Below, piece by piece: positions 24,304-33,015 of a stretch of 40,441 nucleotides of DNA. The notes below the pieces were generated by a model that saw only the letters and a program-made list of their open reading frames with translations, was not told the origin of the DNA and made no database searches. The position numbers and the translations under genes are program-made. The stretch comes from Eutrophobius sp051275005. GTDB taxonomy: Bacteria; Pseudomonadota; Gammaproteobacteria; Eutrophobiales; Eutrophobiaceae. Location: contig JBNMOP010000014.1 in the NCBI GenBank assembly GCA_051275005.1, positions 1 through 40,441 of the forward strand, written 5' to 3'. Position 1 is the stretch's first letter. Each line of letters opens with the position of its first letter.

Positions 24304-26466
24304 TCAAAACTCTGTTTGTAGATTCGCATAAGCAAGCACCAACCATTTGCTACCGGTTTCTTCAAAATTTACCTGTACCCTTGCATTGCTACCCTGGCCC
24401 TCAAGGTTTAATACAATACCTTCTCCAAACTTCACGTGGTTCACCCTTTGACCAAGGTTTAGACCAGTATCATTTTTACTTGTATTATCACTACTAGTAA
24501 ACATGGACAAGCCTGAACTGCTCCCCAACCTTACCTCAGACAATACCTCAACCGGCAGCTCTCCAATAAAGCGTGATGGCTGTGGATAATATTCAGCACC
24601 ATGTAAACGTCTGTGCTGAGTATATGTTAAAGTTAATTTATTCTTTGCTCTGGTAATACCAACATAACAAAGTCGACGTTCTTCTTCCAATTGTAGCAAA
24701 TCACCACTACTACGCTGATGGGGAAATAACCCCTCTTCAAGACCAACCATGAAAACATTTTCAAACTCAAGACCTTTTGCCGAATGCAGTGTCATCAGAC
24801 TAACATAATCTGTGTAGCTATCAGCCTGTGTAGCTCCGGATTCTAATGCGGCATGCGATAAAAATGCACTAAGTGGATCCATGTCACCATACTCCTCTTT
24901 ATCCGCATCAAATTCAGAAGCGGCGATGACTAATTCTTCTAAATTCTCGATCCTGGCCAGACCTTTCTCTCCTTTTTCTTTACGATAATGATCGATTAAT
25001 CCACTATTTTTTATTACACCATCCATCGCCTCACCTAACTCAATATCCTTTAAACCTGGTCTCACATCCACTATCAGCTTAAGAAAACGCTCCAATGCAT
25101 TAAGCGCTCTTTCTGGTAATGTTTTATCTTGTAAAGTTTGAACTGCAGATTGCCATAAGGATATATTATCCTGCCTTGCTCTATTACGTAGTTCCTCTAA
25201 AGTCCGCTGGCCAATTCCTCTAGTAGGCGTATTTACTATTCTCTCAAATGAAGCATCATCATCTATAAAAACTGATAGTCGTAAATAGGCCAGGGCATCC
25301 TTAATTTCAGCCCGTTCATAAAACCGCATTCCGCCAAATACCCGATATGGAATACCGGCCTGCATAATCTGCTCTTCCAAAACACGTGACTGGGCACCAA
25401 CCCGGTAAAGGATGGCATGGTCACAATAATAGTGTCCATTTATCTTCGCTGTCGCGACACGGTCCACAACATATCTTGCTTCATCATGTTCATTATAGGC
25501 AAGATACAGATCTATCTTTTCGCCTTCCTCATCATCTGTCCACAATTCCTTACCCAATCGGCTAGAATTATTTGCAATAAGAGTATTTGCTGCTTTGAGA
25601 ATATTTGCTGTGGAACGATAATTTTGCTCCAGCCGTAACAATGTGCTTCCGTCAAAATCCCTCTGAAAGCGTTGCATATTCTCGACTAGCGCACCACGCC
25701 AACTGTATATAGATTGGTCATCGTCCCCAACCGCAAATAATGAACCGTTCTGTCCGGCCAATAATCTGAGCCAGGCATATTGCAAAGCGTTTGTATCTTG
25801 AAATTCATCCACCAATAAATGCCTGAAACGTTGCTGATAAACCCCAAGCACTTGTTCCTGATCGCGGAATAATTCGTGAGCCCTTAGTAAAAGTTCAGTA
25901 AAATCTACTAATCCAGATCGGTCACAGAGTGACTGATAGGCTTGATAAATTTTCACAAGCAATTGCTTCTCTGGATCACCGTGGGTTTCGATATTTTGAG
26001 GTCGTAGACCTTCGTCTTTTTGTGAGTTAATAAACCACTGTATCTCACGCGGTGAATACTGGGACTCTTCCAGACTCATAGAACGGATTATTCGTTTTAT
26101 AATCCGAGATTGATCATCACTATCAAGAATCTGAAAATTTTCTGGCAAACCTGCTTCTTGCCAATGTGCCCGTAGTAGTCGATGGGCTAAACCATGAAAA
26201 GTGCCTACCCACATCCCACTCGCTGGTTTCTGCAACAGCACTTCAATCCTACTTCGCATTTCAGCTGCCGCTTTGTTTGTGAATGTTACCGCCAGAATGC
26301 CATAAGGATTTGTTTGTCCAGTTTGTATATACCAGGCAATCCTATGGACTAACACACGCGTCTTACCACTACCCGCCCCTGCCAGGACGAGTAAATTTCC
26401 CGTGGGGGCTGCAACGGCCTCCCGTTGAACCTCATTTAAACTATCTAATACACTTGATACGTCCAT
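24304..26466 (-). CDS. uvrD: DNA helicase II UvrD
   Basis: A superfamily 1A 3'-5' helicase used in nucleotide excision and mismatch repair. The 720-aa length matches UvrD. Motifs in order: Q-motif region LNEVQREAV, Walker A GAGSGKT (30-36), DEFQDTN (motif II, about 220), GDDDQSIYSWRGA (motif III), QNYRST (motif IV), TLHSAKGLEF (motif V) and VGITRAK (motif VI). The C-terminal tail with the GVVLNLEGQGSNARVQVNF-like Tudor-type RNA-polymerase-binding segment is present. It is divergent from pmbA and lies 38 bp upstream of the TRAP gene. Confidence 0.98.
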   Translation of the reverse strand: MDVSSVLDSLNEVQREAVAAPTGNLLVLAGAGSGKTRVLVHRIAWYIQTGQTNPYGILAVTFTNKAAAEMRSRIEVLLQKPASGMWVGTFHGLAHRLLRAHWQEAGLPENFQILDSDDQSRIIKRIIRSMSLEESQYSPREIQWFINSQKDEGLRPQNIETHGDPEKQLLVKIYQAYQSLCDRSGLVDFTELLLRAHELFRDQEQVLGVYQQRFRHLLVDEFQDTNALQYAWLRLLAGQNGSLFAVGDDDQSIYSWRGALVENMQRFQRDFDGSTLLRLEQNYRSTANILKAANTLIANNSSRLGKELWTDDEEGEKIDLYLAYNEHDEARYVVDRVATAKINGHYYCDHAILYRVGAQSRVLEEQIMQAGIPYRVFGGMRFYERAEIKDALAYLRLSVFIDDDASFERIVNTPTRGIGQRTLEELRNRARQDNISLWQSAVQTLQDKTLPERALNALERFLKLIVDVRPGLKDIELGEAMDGVIKNSGLIDHYRKEKGEKGLARIENLEELVIAASEFDADKEEYGDMDPLSAFLSHAALESGATQADSYTDYVSLMTLHSAKGLEFENVFMVGLEEGLFPHQRSSGDLLQLEEERRLCYVGITRAKNKLTLTYTQHRRLHGAEYYPQPSRFIGELPVEVLSEVRLGSSSGLSMFTSSDNTSKNDTGLNLGQRVNHVKFGEGIVLNLEGQGSNARVQVNFEETGSKWLVLAYANLQTEF

Positions 26467-26494
26467 GGATGCATTTTAACGTCCATATCAATGC

Positions 26495-26513
26495 TAGAAT
26501 AGCAATCATTATC
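26495..26513. promoter_or_regulatory. Possible Fur box and extended -10 between uvrD and pmbA
   Basis: TAGAATAGCAATCATTATC matches the 19-bp Fur consensus at 14 of 19 positions, all of the right half being perfect (AATCATTATC). It overlaps TGCTAGAAT, a fair extended -10 box for pmbA transcription. There is no independent reason for iron control of pmbA or uvrD, so this may be chance. Confidence 0.3.
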
Positions 26514-26534
26514 AAATGGTAAGGAATAGTTGTA

Positions 26535-27854
26535 GTGAATAATACGAAAATGGAAGGAATCATCAATCAGGCTCTGGATCATGCACGAGAATCAGGCGCT
26601 ACCACGGCTGAAGCAAACATAGGCTCAGGAATGGGCTTTTCTGTCACCGCACGATTAGGTGATGTAGAAACGGTGGAACATCAAAATGATAAGGGACTAA
26701 ATATTACTGTCTATATAAATACCAAAAAAGGTAGCGCCAGTACCAGTGACTTTAGCGACCAAGCAATCAAGGATACAGTTGTAGCCGCCTGTAACATCGC
26801 AAAAAACTCAAGTGAAGATGAATTTGCAGGACTGACTGACCCGGAATTTATTGCCAAGCAGATACCTGATCTGGAACTTTGTCACCCATGGGACATTACC
26901 ACGGAAAGTGCACAAAAAATTGCTATAAACTGTGAAAACCTCGCTCGTAACTACGACGCCCGGATCTCAAATTCAGAGGGTGCAACGGTTCATACCTACC
27001 AGGGATCCCACATCTATGGAAATAGCCATGGATTTGTCGGTGGATGGGATTGGTCAACACACTCTATAGATTGCAGTGTCATTGCTGAGCAAGACGGAAA
27101 AATGCAAAGGGATGGGTGGTACGCTCGATGCAGGGACCATTCTGAGCTTGAGACTATTGAAAATATTGCTGAAAAAGCCGCCAAACGTACACTTATGCAC
27201 CTAAATTCACGCAAAATCACGACTCAATCTGTACCTGTTATATATGAAGCACCGGTTGCCAGCGGATTGTTTTCCGCTTTTATAAATGCAATTTCTGGTA
27301 GTTCGCAATACAGAAAGTCATCTTTTTTGTTAAATAAAATAGGAGATTCTGTCTTTCCTGAATATATGAATATTCGCGAAAAGCCACACTTAAAAAAAGC
27401 TATAGGTAGTACACCTTTCGATAATGACGGGATGGCAACCCAGGACAGGACGTTAATAGACAATGGTAAATTACAGGGATATGTATTAAGCGCATATTCT
27501 GCGCGCAAGTTAAGAATGTCACCAACAGGTAATGCAGGCGGGGTTCATAATCTCATTGTTGATACAAGCAAGCAGGACCTGAACTCACTAATACGTGAAA
27601 TGGGTACAGGATTACTTATTACGGATTTAATTGGTTTTGGGGTCAATCAGGTAACAGGAGATTATTCCCGAGGAGCCTCTGGTTTCTGGATTGAGAATGG
27701 AGAGATCCAATATCCTGTAGACGAGATAACAGTAGCTGGAAATCTTGCAGATATGTACAAACACATCGTCAAAATCGGTAATGACGTAGATACACGCGGA
27801 AATATCCAGACAGGATCTGTTTTAATCGAAACAATGACCATAGCCGGAAATTAG
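26535..27854 (+). CDS. pmbA: Metalloprotease subunit PmbA/TldE
   Basis: PmbA (TldE) forms a heterodimer with TldD; the complex degrades small unfolded peptides and processes some peptide precursors such as microcin B17 and the antitoxin CcdA. The 439-aa protein shows the U62/TldE fold with its C-terminal glycine-rich signature (STPFDNDGMATQDRTLI; GIGxNQVTGDYSRGASGFWI-like) and, as expected for TldE, lacks the HExxxH zinc motif carried by TldD. The start is GTG with AAGGA ten bases upstream; the ATG five codons later has no ribosome-binding site. No tldD is in the window. Confidence 0.96.
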   Translation: MNNTKMEGIINQALDHARESGATTAEANIGSGMGFSVTARLGDVETVEHQNDKGLNITVYINTKKGSASTSDFSDQAIKDTVVAACNIAKNSSEDEFAGLTDPEFIAKQIPDLELCHPWDITTESAQKIAINCENLARNYDARISNSEGATVHTYQGSHIYGNSHGFVGGWDWSTHSIDCSVIAEQDGKMQRDGWYARCRDHSELETIENIAEKAAKRTLMHLNSRKITTQSVPVIYEAPVASGLFSAFINAISGSSQYRKSSFLLNKIGDSVFPEYMNIREKPHLKKAIGSTPFDNDGMATQDRTLIDNGKLQGYVLSAYSARKLRMSPTGNAGGVHNLIVDTSKQDLNSLIREMGTGLLITDLIGFGVNQVTGDYSRGASGFWIENGEIQYPVDEITVAGNLADMYKHIVKIGNDVDTRGNIQTGSVLIETMTIAGN

Positions 27855-28146
27855 TTCCTCTAAGAGTATTATTATTAAATGAAGCAAATTATTTTTATAT
27901 TTTTTCCGGTATTTCGGGAAGCTCTCATTGAAATTATTCGTTTTTTGCAATCAAAATCTACTTACACACTCTGCAAATAACAGAATACTTGACCCCATAT
28001 TAATCTGCCGACCTATCGAAGTTTCCAAGCACACCACAAGACTCATTGTGTAAGTATTTTACAAATATTAACCGCTATGGTTTGGCAACAATAACTGAGA
28101 AAAGGTAGGATAGGCCACTGTTAACCCAAGACAAAAGACAAACAAT

Positions 28147-29100
28147 ATGAATCTTGCTGAAACAAACCTGCATCAAGATGTAGCTAGAGATGACCTGCAA
28201 CAAGTCATTAATAACGCAAATCAGATTATCCTGGGCAAGGAACATGTAATCCGATTGGCACTTACTTGCATGATTGCGAAAGGCCATCTACTTATTGAAG
28301 ATACCCCGGGAGTTGGTAAAACTACCCTTGCCCATGTCCTTGCAAAAATAATAGGGTTGAGTTTTCAACGCATTCAATTCACCAGCGATATGTTACCAGC
28401 AGACATACTTGGTGTTTCAGTTTATGACAGAGAGTCAGGAAAATTTGAGTTTCATCCCGGCCCTATTTTCTCTCAATTCATTTTAGCTGATGAAGTAAAC
28501 AGAGCAACGCCTCGTGCACAAAGTGCATTGCTTGAGGCGATGGAAGAAAACCAGATAACTCTGGAAGGGGAGACCCGACAACTACCGGTACCTTTTTTTG
28601 TAATTGCGACCCAGAATCCTTCAAATCAAATCGGGACTTTTCCATTGCCTGAATCCCAGCTAGATCGATTTATGATGCGATTACATCTGGGATACCCGGA
28701 CAACAAGTCGGAACGGGAATTGTTAAAGGGTCGAGACAGGCGGGAAATGTTGACTGAAATAGATACAATACTTACACCTGAAAGGCTGATTGATCTACAA
28801 AAACAAGTTCCTGATGTCGTCGTGTCCGATGCATTGCTGGATTATTTACAAGACCTCCTCGAGTTCAGTCGAGTTTCATCCGATTTTAATGGTGGGTTAT
28901 CGCCAAGGGCCGGGATTGCTATACTGAGGTGTGCCCAGTCATGGTCATTATTACATAGTCGCAACCATGTCCTGCCAGAAGATATCCAGGCAGTTTTACC
29001 TAGTGTTGTTAGTCATCGACTTACTCTTAGTGAAGATAAAACGGCTTCTTCTCCCCATGCCGTTGCTAATCTATTGATAAAACAGGTAGCCATACCCTAA
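28147..29100 (+). CDS. MoxR-family AAA+ ATPase
   Basis: A 317-aa AAA+ chaperone of the MoxR group. Walker A is GVGKTT (in EDTPGVGKTTLAHVLA, about 53-58), Walker B is LADEVNRA, and NRATPRAQSALLEAMEE plus the sensor region ATQNPSNQIGTFPLPESQLDRF follow. MoxR ATPases work with vWA/DUF58 proteins to remodel or mature membrane complexes. It heads an operon with a DUF58 protein 34 bp downstream and a transglutaminase-like membrane protein, a very common trio. No strong Shine-Dalgarno is seen. The 292-bp gap upstream, back to pmbA, contains no ORF I trust and presumably the promoter. Confidence 0.95.
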   Translation: MNLAETNLHQDVARDDLQQVINNANQIILGKEHVIRLALTCMIAKGHLLIEDTPGVGKTTLAHVLAKIIGLSFQRIQFTSDMLPADILGVSVYDRESGKFEFHPGPIFSQFILADEVNRATPRAQSALLEAMEENQITLEGETRQLPVPFFVIATQNPSNQIGTFPLPESQLDRFMMRLHLGYPDNKSERELLKGRDRREMLTEIDTILTPERLIDLQKQVPDVVVSDALLDYLQDLLEFSRVSSDFNGGLSPRAGIAILRCAQSWSLLHSRNHVLPEDIQAVLPSVVSHRLTLSEDKTASSPHAVANLLIKQVAIP

Positions 29101-29134
29101 CCTTTATGGCCGCAAATAAAAGATAAGATTTTCA

Positions 29135-30112
29135 GTGGCAGAATCTATCATATTAGAGCAGAAACCAGCACTTGGCCTGAAGGGTATAAATGTTTCAAGG
29201 AAACGTTTATATATTTTTCCTACTCGCCATGGATTGGTATTTGGGATTATGTTAGCAGTTATGATGATGGGGGCCATTAATTACACGAATAGCATGGCAT
29301 ACATGTTGACCTTCCTGTTAATTAGCCTGTTTTTAGTTTGCATTTTACATACCTACCGAAATTTACGCGGACTAATTGTTTCAACAAATAATGCAAGATC
29401 AGTATTCGCAGGCGAAATAGCGGAGTTCCCAATAATATTCGATAACAGGAATTCACCGCAACGTTCAAGTATATCAATTCATCCCTGGCCTACACGACGA
29501 AAGCGTAAAAAAATTCAGCAGAACGGAGTTGAATATACCAGGATTGACACGGAACAGCTGGTTCGCGATGTGCTTCCTATGCAAACAACCAGCAGAGGAT
29601 ATTTAAAACCCGAGCGGCTAAGAATACATTCCGCCTATCCATTAGGATTATTTCGAGCATGGTCTTATTTGAGTTGTAAAAGTTTTTGCCTGGTATTTCC
29701 TAAACCAGAAGGCGATTCAAGATTACCTTATTTTACTGAACACACTACTCAGGATCAAAAAGGCGAACAGATTGGAACAGACGACTTTATAGGTTTCCGC
29801 CAATACAGACCAGGTGATTCAATTCGAAATATCGATTGGAAAATACTTGCCAGAGAACAAGGTGTAATGGTGAAAAAATTTTCCGGCAGTGGCGCCAGAC
29901 AACTAATTATACATTGGGATCAAACCAGCCATCTTGATAATATTGAAAAAAAAATATCCCAGCTTGCATTATGGATAATTCGTGCAGAAAAAAATGGACT
30001 AAGATATGGGTTAGTATTACCTGATATCAAGATTGATCTTGACCATGGGGAAAAACATCAACTGAAGTGTTTGGGTATGCTTGCAGAATATGGGCAAGAC
30101 AAGAATATTTAG
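29135..30112 (+). CDS. DUF58 domain membrane protein
   Basis: A 325-aa protein with two N-terminal helices (about 31-73), a beta-rich middle, and the DUF58 motif DDFIGFRQYRPGDSIRNIDWK (about 211-231 region; the conserved RxYxPGDxxRxIDW core). This family is vWA-related and is the usual partner of MoxR ATPases. The start is GTG; no better in-frame start precedes the membrane helices. Its last 32 bases overlap the start of the transglutaminase gene, which favours translational coupling. The function in this organism is unknown. Confidence 0.92.
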   Translation: MAESIILEQKPALGLKGINVSRKRLYIFPTRHGLVFGIMLAVMMMGAINYTNSMAYMLTFLLISLFLVCILHTYRNLRGLIVSTNNARSVFAGEIAEFPIIFDNRNSPQRSSISIHPWPTRRKRKKIQQNGVEYTRIDTEQLVRDVLPMQTTSRGYLKPERLRIHSAYPLGLFRAWSYLSCKSFCLVFPKPEGDSRLPYFTEHTTQDQKGEQIGTDDFIGFRQYRPGDSIRNIDWKILAREQGVMVKKFSGSGARQLIIHWDQTSHLDNIEKKISQLALWIIRAEKNGLRYGLVLPDIKIDLDHGEKHQLKCLGMLAEYGQDKNI

Positions 30113-32084
30113 AAATCACCATAAGCCATCGCCAGAAATGATGTGGCTTTCGGCAGCTATAGCGATGACTGTACTGCCACACACATTTCATATTCCATTT
30201 TGGGCAACAATACTTTTTTTTAGCCTGTTTACTCTGAGAATAATACTATCGAATAACTCAATAATTAAATATTTTGTTGCAACTTATTTTTTTAGAATTT
30301 TAATCGGCGGCATAATTTTTGCTGGCGTATTTGCCACGTTTGGTACCGTTGTAGGACGAGATGCCGGGGTGACGTTGTTAGTGCTACTCGGTGGGTTAAA
30401 ACTTCTGGAGGTCAATAGTGAACGCGATTATTTTATATCTACCTACATTGGTTTCCTATTAATTCTCACAAATTTTTTCTATACACAGACTCTTCCAACC
30501 AGTCTCTACATGGGTATAGCCGTGGTAATCTTGATTGCAGCATTAATAAGCTTTAATGATCGTGATAAAACATTGAACTTGCAAAGAAGGTTACAAACAG
30601 CTTCTATACTGTTTTTACAAGCATTACCATTAATGTTATTGATGTTTCTATTATTTCCTCGAATCTCTGGCCCGTTATGGGGCATTCCTAAGGATGCGTT
30701 ATCAGGAATTAGCGGAATCGACGATGAAATGTCACCAGGTTCTATCAGCGAATTGATATTGTCAGACGAAGTTGCCTTTAGAGTATCCTTTGCAGAAAAT
30801 ATACCAGATAAATCTAAATTATATTGGCGTGGCCCGGTTTTATGGTACACCGATGGATATAAGTGGGTACCGGACAGACCTAAAGCATCAGATACAGAAA
30901 TTATAACTAGATCAGATCCTGTTAACTACACGGTTACACTGGAACCAACAGATAAAAACTGGTTATTTTCTTTAGATGTCCCCAGGGAAGCAGCCTTAGA
31001 TAGTTACCTTGGACATGATATGCAGCTAAGAACTCGGAAACCAGTAAATAGACGCATTCGATACGATATGACTTCCTACACAGAATACGCATTATTATCA
31101 AACAACCAGGAAGATTTGGACAATGCACTTCAACTCCCCGGCAATTACCACCCTAAAACTATCGCCTTAGCTCGTTCATGGCGTCAGCAAGGTTTGAACG
31201 ACATGGAAATCGTACAAAAGGCATTGACGTTATTTAATGAAGAATCGTATTACTACACCCTGGTACCACCACTCTTTATTAACGATAGTATTGATGAATT
31301 TATGTTTGAATCAAGGCAGGGGTTTTGTGAACATTATGCCGCTGCATTTACTGTATTAATGCGCGCCGCGGGAATACCAACCAGGGTTGTAACAGGATAC
31401 CAAGGTGGAACTGTAAATCCAGTTGGTCAATACTTAATTGTACACCAAAGGGATGCGCATGCTTGGACAGAAATCTGGTTAGGTAAAGATCGAGGTTGGG
31501 TCAGAATCGATCCAACCTCTGCTGTTTCACCATCTCGTGTAACGGATGGAATTGAAAGCGCAATACCCGACACCTTAATCAGAGTCCCCCTAGGTTTTTA
31601 CAATAATTCATTTACAAGGCAAATCTGGGAACGAATGAGCAATACCTTTGACGCCATAAATAATCGTTGGAATCAATGGGTCCTGGGATATGATCGAAAC
31701 AGGCAAAGACTTCTTCTTAGCCGACTCGGCCTTGATCTAAATAGACGAGAACTCATGATAGGCATGATAATAGTGATATCAGTATGCATGACAATAATTG
31801 GATATGGACTTTTTAATCAATCAAAAGCTTCTACAGACAAGACCAGACAATATTACAACAAATTTAGAAAAAAACTTTCAAAAATAGGCATACCAATAAT
31901 TGATCATGAAGGTCCACAGGCATTGGCGCATCGCGCAGGTAGATTACGCGCAGATCTCGCTGATAGAATCGATCAAATCACTGAAACATATATACAAATA
32001 CGTTATCAAAATAACTTACTGAAAACAAAACAGCTTATATCTCAAATAGCATTATTCAAGCCAAAAAAATCCGGCGTTATTTAA
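30081..32084 (+). CDS. TgpA-like transglutaminase/protease membrane protein (DUF3488)
   Basis: A 667-aa inner-membrane protein. About six helices occupy residues 15-205, then a large periplasmic domain follows with a transglutaminase-like core, and a last helix near 553-573 precedes a cytoplasmic DUF4129-like tail. The catalytic triad is Cys416 (RQGFCEHYAAAF), His460 (DAHAWTEIW) and Asp477 (RIDPTSAV). It matches TgpA of Pseudomonas aeruginosa, an essential protein of unknown substrate. It overlaps the DUF58 gene by 32 bases. An alternative ATG three codons on is equally possible. The MoxR-DUF58-TgpA trio probably makes one membrane complex (inference). Confidence 0.94.
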   Translation: MQNMGKTRIFRNHHKPSPEMMWLSAAIAMTVLPHTFHIPFWATILFFSLFTLRIILSNNSIIKYFVATYFFRILIGGIIFAGVFATFGTVVGRDAGVTLLVLLGGLKLLEVNSERDYFISTYIGFLLILTNFFYTQTLPTSLYMGIAVVILIAALISFNDRDKTLNLQRRLQTASILFLQALPLMLLMFLLFPRISGPLWGIPKDALSGISGIDDEMSPGSISELILSDEVAFRVSFAENIPDKSKLYWRGPVLWYTDGYKWVPDRPKASDTEIITRSDPVNYTVTLEPTDKNWLFSLDVPREAALDSYLGHDMQLRTRKPVNRRIRYDMTSYTEYALLSNNQEDLDNALQLPGNYHPKTIALARSWRQQGLNDMEIVQKALTLFNEESYYYTLVPPLFINDSIDEFMFESRQGFCEHYAAAFTVLMRAAGIPTRVVTGYQGGTVNPVGQYLIVHQRDAHAWTEIWLGKDRGWVRIDPTSAVSPSRVTDGIESAIPDTLIRVPLGFYNNSFTRQIWERMSNTFDAINNRWNQWVLGYDRNRQRLLLSRLGLDLNRRELMIGMIIVISVCMTIIGYGLFNQSKASTDKTRQYYNKFRKKLSKIGIPIIDHEGPQALAHRAGRLRADLADRIDQITETYIQIRYQNNLLKTKQLISQIALFKPKKSGVI

Positions 32085-32660
32085 TTTCGTAGCAAAAATT
32101 GTCACATCACACATGATTTGCAAACGGACCTAAATTATCTTTTATAAAACATCAGATTTATCTGTATTTATGATAAGACATTATTGCTCTTCAAATCAGC
32201 TTAATTGTTATTAATCCATAGAATTAATTTTACCTAAATTTCAAATGCAACGGTTTAAGTCTAATTCTGAAAAACCAGCTTATGTGTATATGAAAAATTA
32301 AATGATTTGAGATTGGCGAAGAAAAATTCTACAAGCACTGATTAGTAATTATTTGTACCTACAATATCTTGGCTAGAAATAAGACGGTCAGTCGATTTAC
32401 AGAAGGTAGATTGTCCTAATATGGACCAGTCATTGTATCATTCAATACATAGGTATTTTCTAGGCTTTTAAACATTGAAATATCCTAGCTTTGTCCTTCA
32501 ACTCTCGTGTAATTCTTCAAAATGACGAGTTATGATAATATATATATTTACATCAAAGAATATCTGTAACTTTCCGTAAAATTCGGGCGAACTACCTTTC
32601 ACACAGAAAAAATTATGTGTATTGATTTCGTACTTATTTAATTAATATAGGAGTTTTAAT
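32085..32660. other. Long upstream region of the bufferin operon
   Basis: A 576-bp AT-rich gap between the transglutaminase gene and bufA1. I see no credible ORF. It contains the SigF-like promoter at 32566-32591 close to bufA1. The remaining ~480 bp upstream holds only short weak inverted repeats (for example GTCC-TAATAT-GGAC at 32413-32426) and no intrinsic terminator for the upstream operon that I can identify. Confidence 0.5.
32566..32591 (+). promoter_or_regulatory. SigF-type ECF promoter candidate for bufA1
   Basis: GTAACT at 32566-32571, exactly 16 bp, then CGAA at 32588-32591. As I recall, the Caulobacter SigF heavy-metal sigma factor recognises GTAACC-N16-CGAA at its DUF2282/DUF692 operons; only the sixth base of the -35 differs here. 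The predicted transcription start near 32598 gives a 5' leader of about 60 nt, and bufA1 follows with TAGGAG eight bases before its ATG. No ECF sigma gene is in the window. Confidence 0.55.
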
Positions 32661-32927
32661 ATGAAAAACCCAAATAAATCTATGGCTGTTACAGCAGCAA
32701 TTACCGCAGCACTATTACTGGCCACAACCGGACCTGTTGCAGCACAGAGTGCAAATATGGAAAAATGTTTCGGTGTAGCCAAAGCCGCTAAAAATGACTG
32801 TGCAGCAGGGCCAGGGACTTCATGTGCTGGCACTAGCACAAAGGATGCTCAGGGCAATGCCTGGATGTATTTGGCTGCAGGAACATGTGAGAAAATTGTC
32901 GGTGGATCCCTAACCGCAAAAAACTAA
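32661..32927 (+). CDS. bufA1: Bufferin-type RiPP precursor (DUF2282), BufA1-like
   Basis: An 88-aa secreted peptide. It has a Sec signal peptide (Lys-rich start, hydrophobic 8-23, cleavage likely after Ala28) and a mature part of about 60 residues with four cysteines: Cys36 (EKCFGVAKA), Cys47 (KNDCAAG), Cys55 (TSCAGT) and Cys76 (AGTCEKIVGGSL). These are the DUF2282 hallmarks. In Caulobacter, family members are bufferins, RiPPs whose core cysteines are turned into copper-binding thiooxazoles by an MNIO enzyme. An MNIO gene follows directly here. Export by Sec with modification before export is the family model. A good TAGGAG ribosome-binding site and a terminator just after the gene favour high expression. 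The modified residues are inferred. Confidence 0.92.
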   Translation: MKNPNKSMAVTAAITAALLLATTGPVAAQSANMEKCFGVAKAAKNDCAAGPGTSCAGTSTKDAQGNAWMYLAAGTCEKIVGGSLTAKN

Positions 32928-32948
32928 TGCTTCATTCGTAATATTTTT

Positions 32949-32990
32949 AAAGGGTCGGTATACGTTTAGTCTACCGACCCTTTTTAATTT
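32949..32990 (+). terminator. Intra-operon terminator after bufA1
   Basis: A 12-bp perfect stem AAAGGGTCGGTA / TACCGACCCTTT (32949-32960 with 32972-32983) with an 11-nt loop, then TTTAATTT. It sits between the precursor gene and its modifying enzymes, so most transcripts should end here and a minority read through. Confidence 0.85.
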
Positions 32991-33015
32991 ACGACTATAA
33001 AAAACAAATATAATT

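Noticed and set aside
27880..27981. 33-codon ORF downstream of pmbA
   Set aside because: No ribosome-binding site, no recognisable motif and AT-rich codons; not distinguishable from chance.
32413..32426. GTCC-TAATAT-GGAC inverted repeat as a metal-regulator operator for the bufferin operon
   Set aside because: Arms of only 4 bp, about 235 bp upstream of bufA1, and no match to known CueR- or CopY-type sites.
32642..32839. 65-codon ORF antisense to bufA1
   Set aside because: It is the mirror of an Ala-rich signal peptide and core; low-complexity shadow of bufA1.
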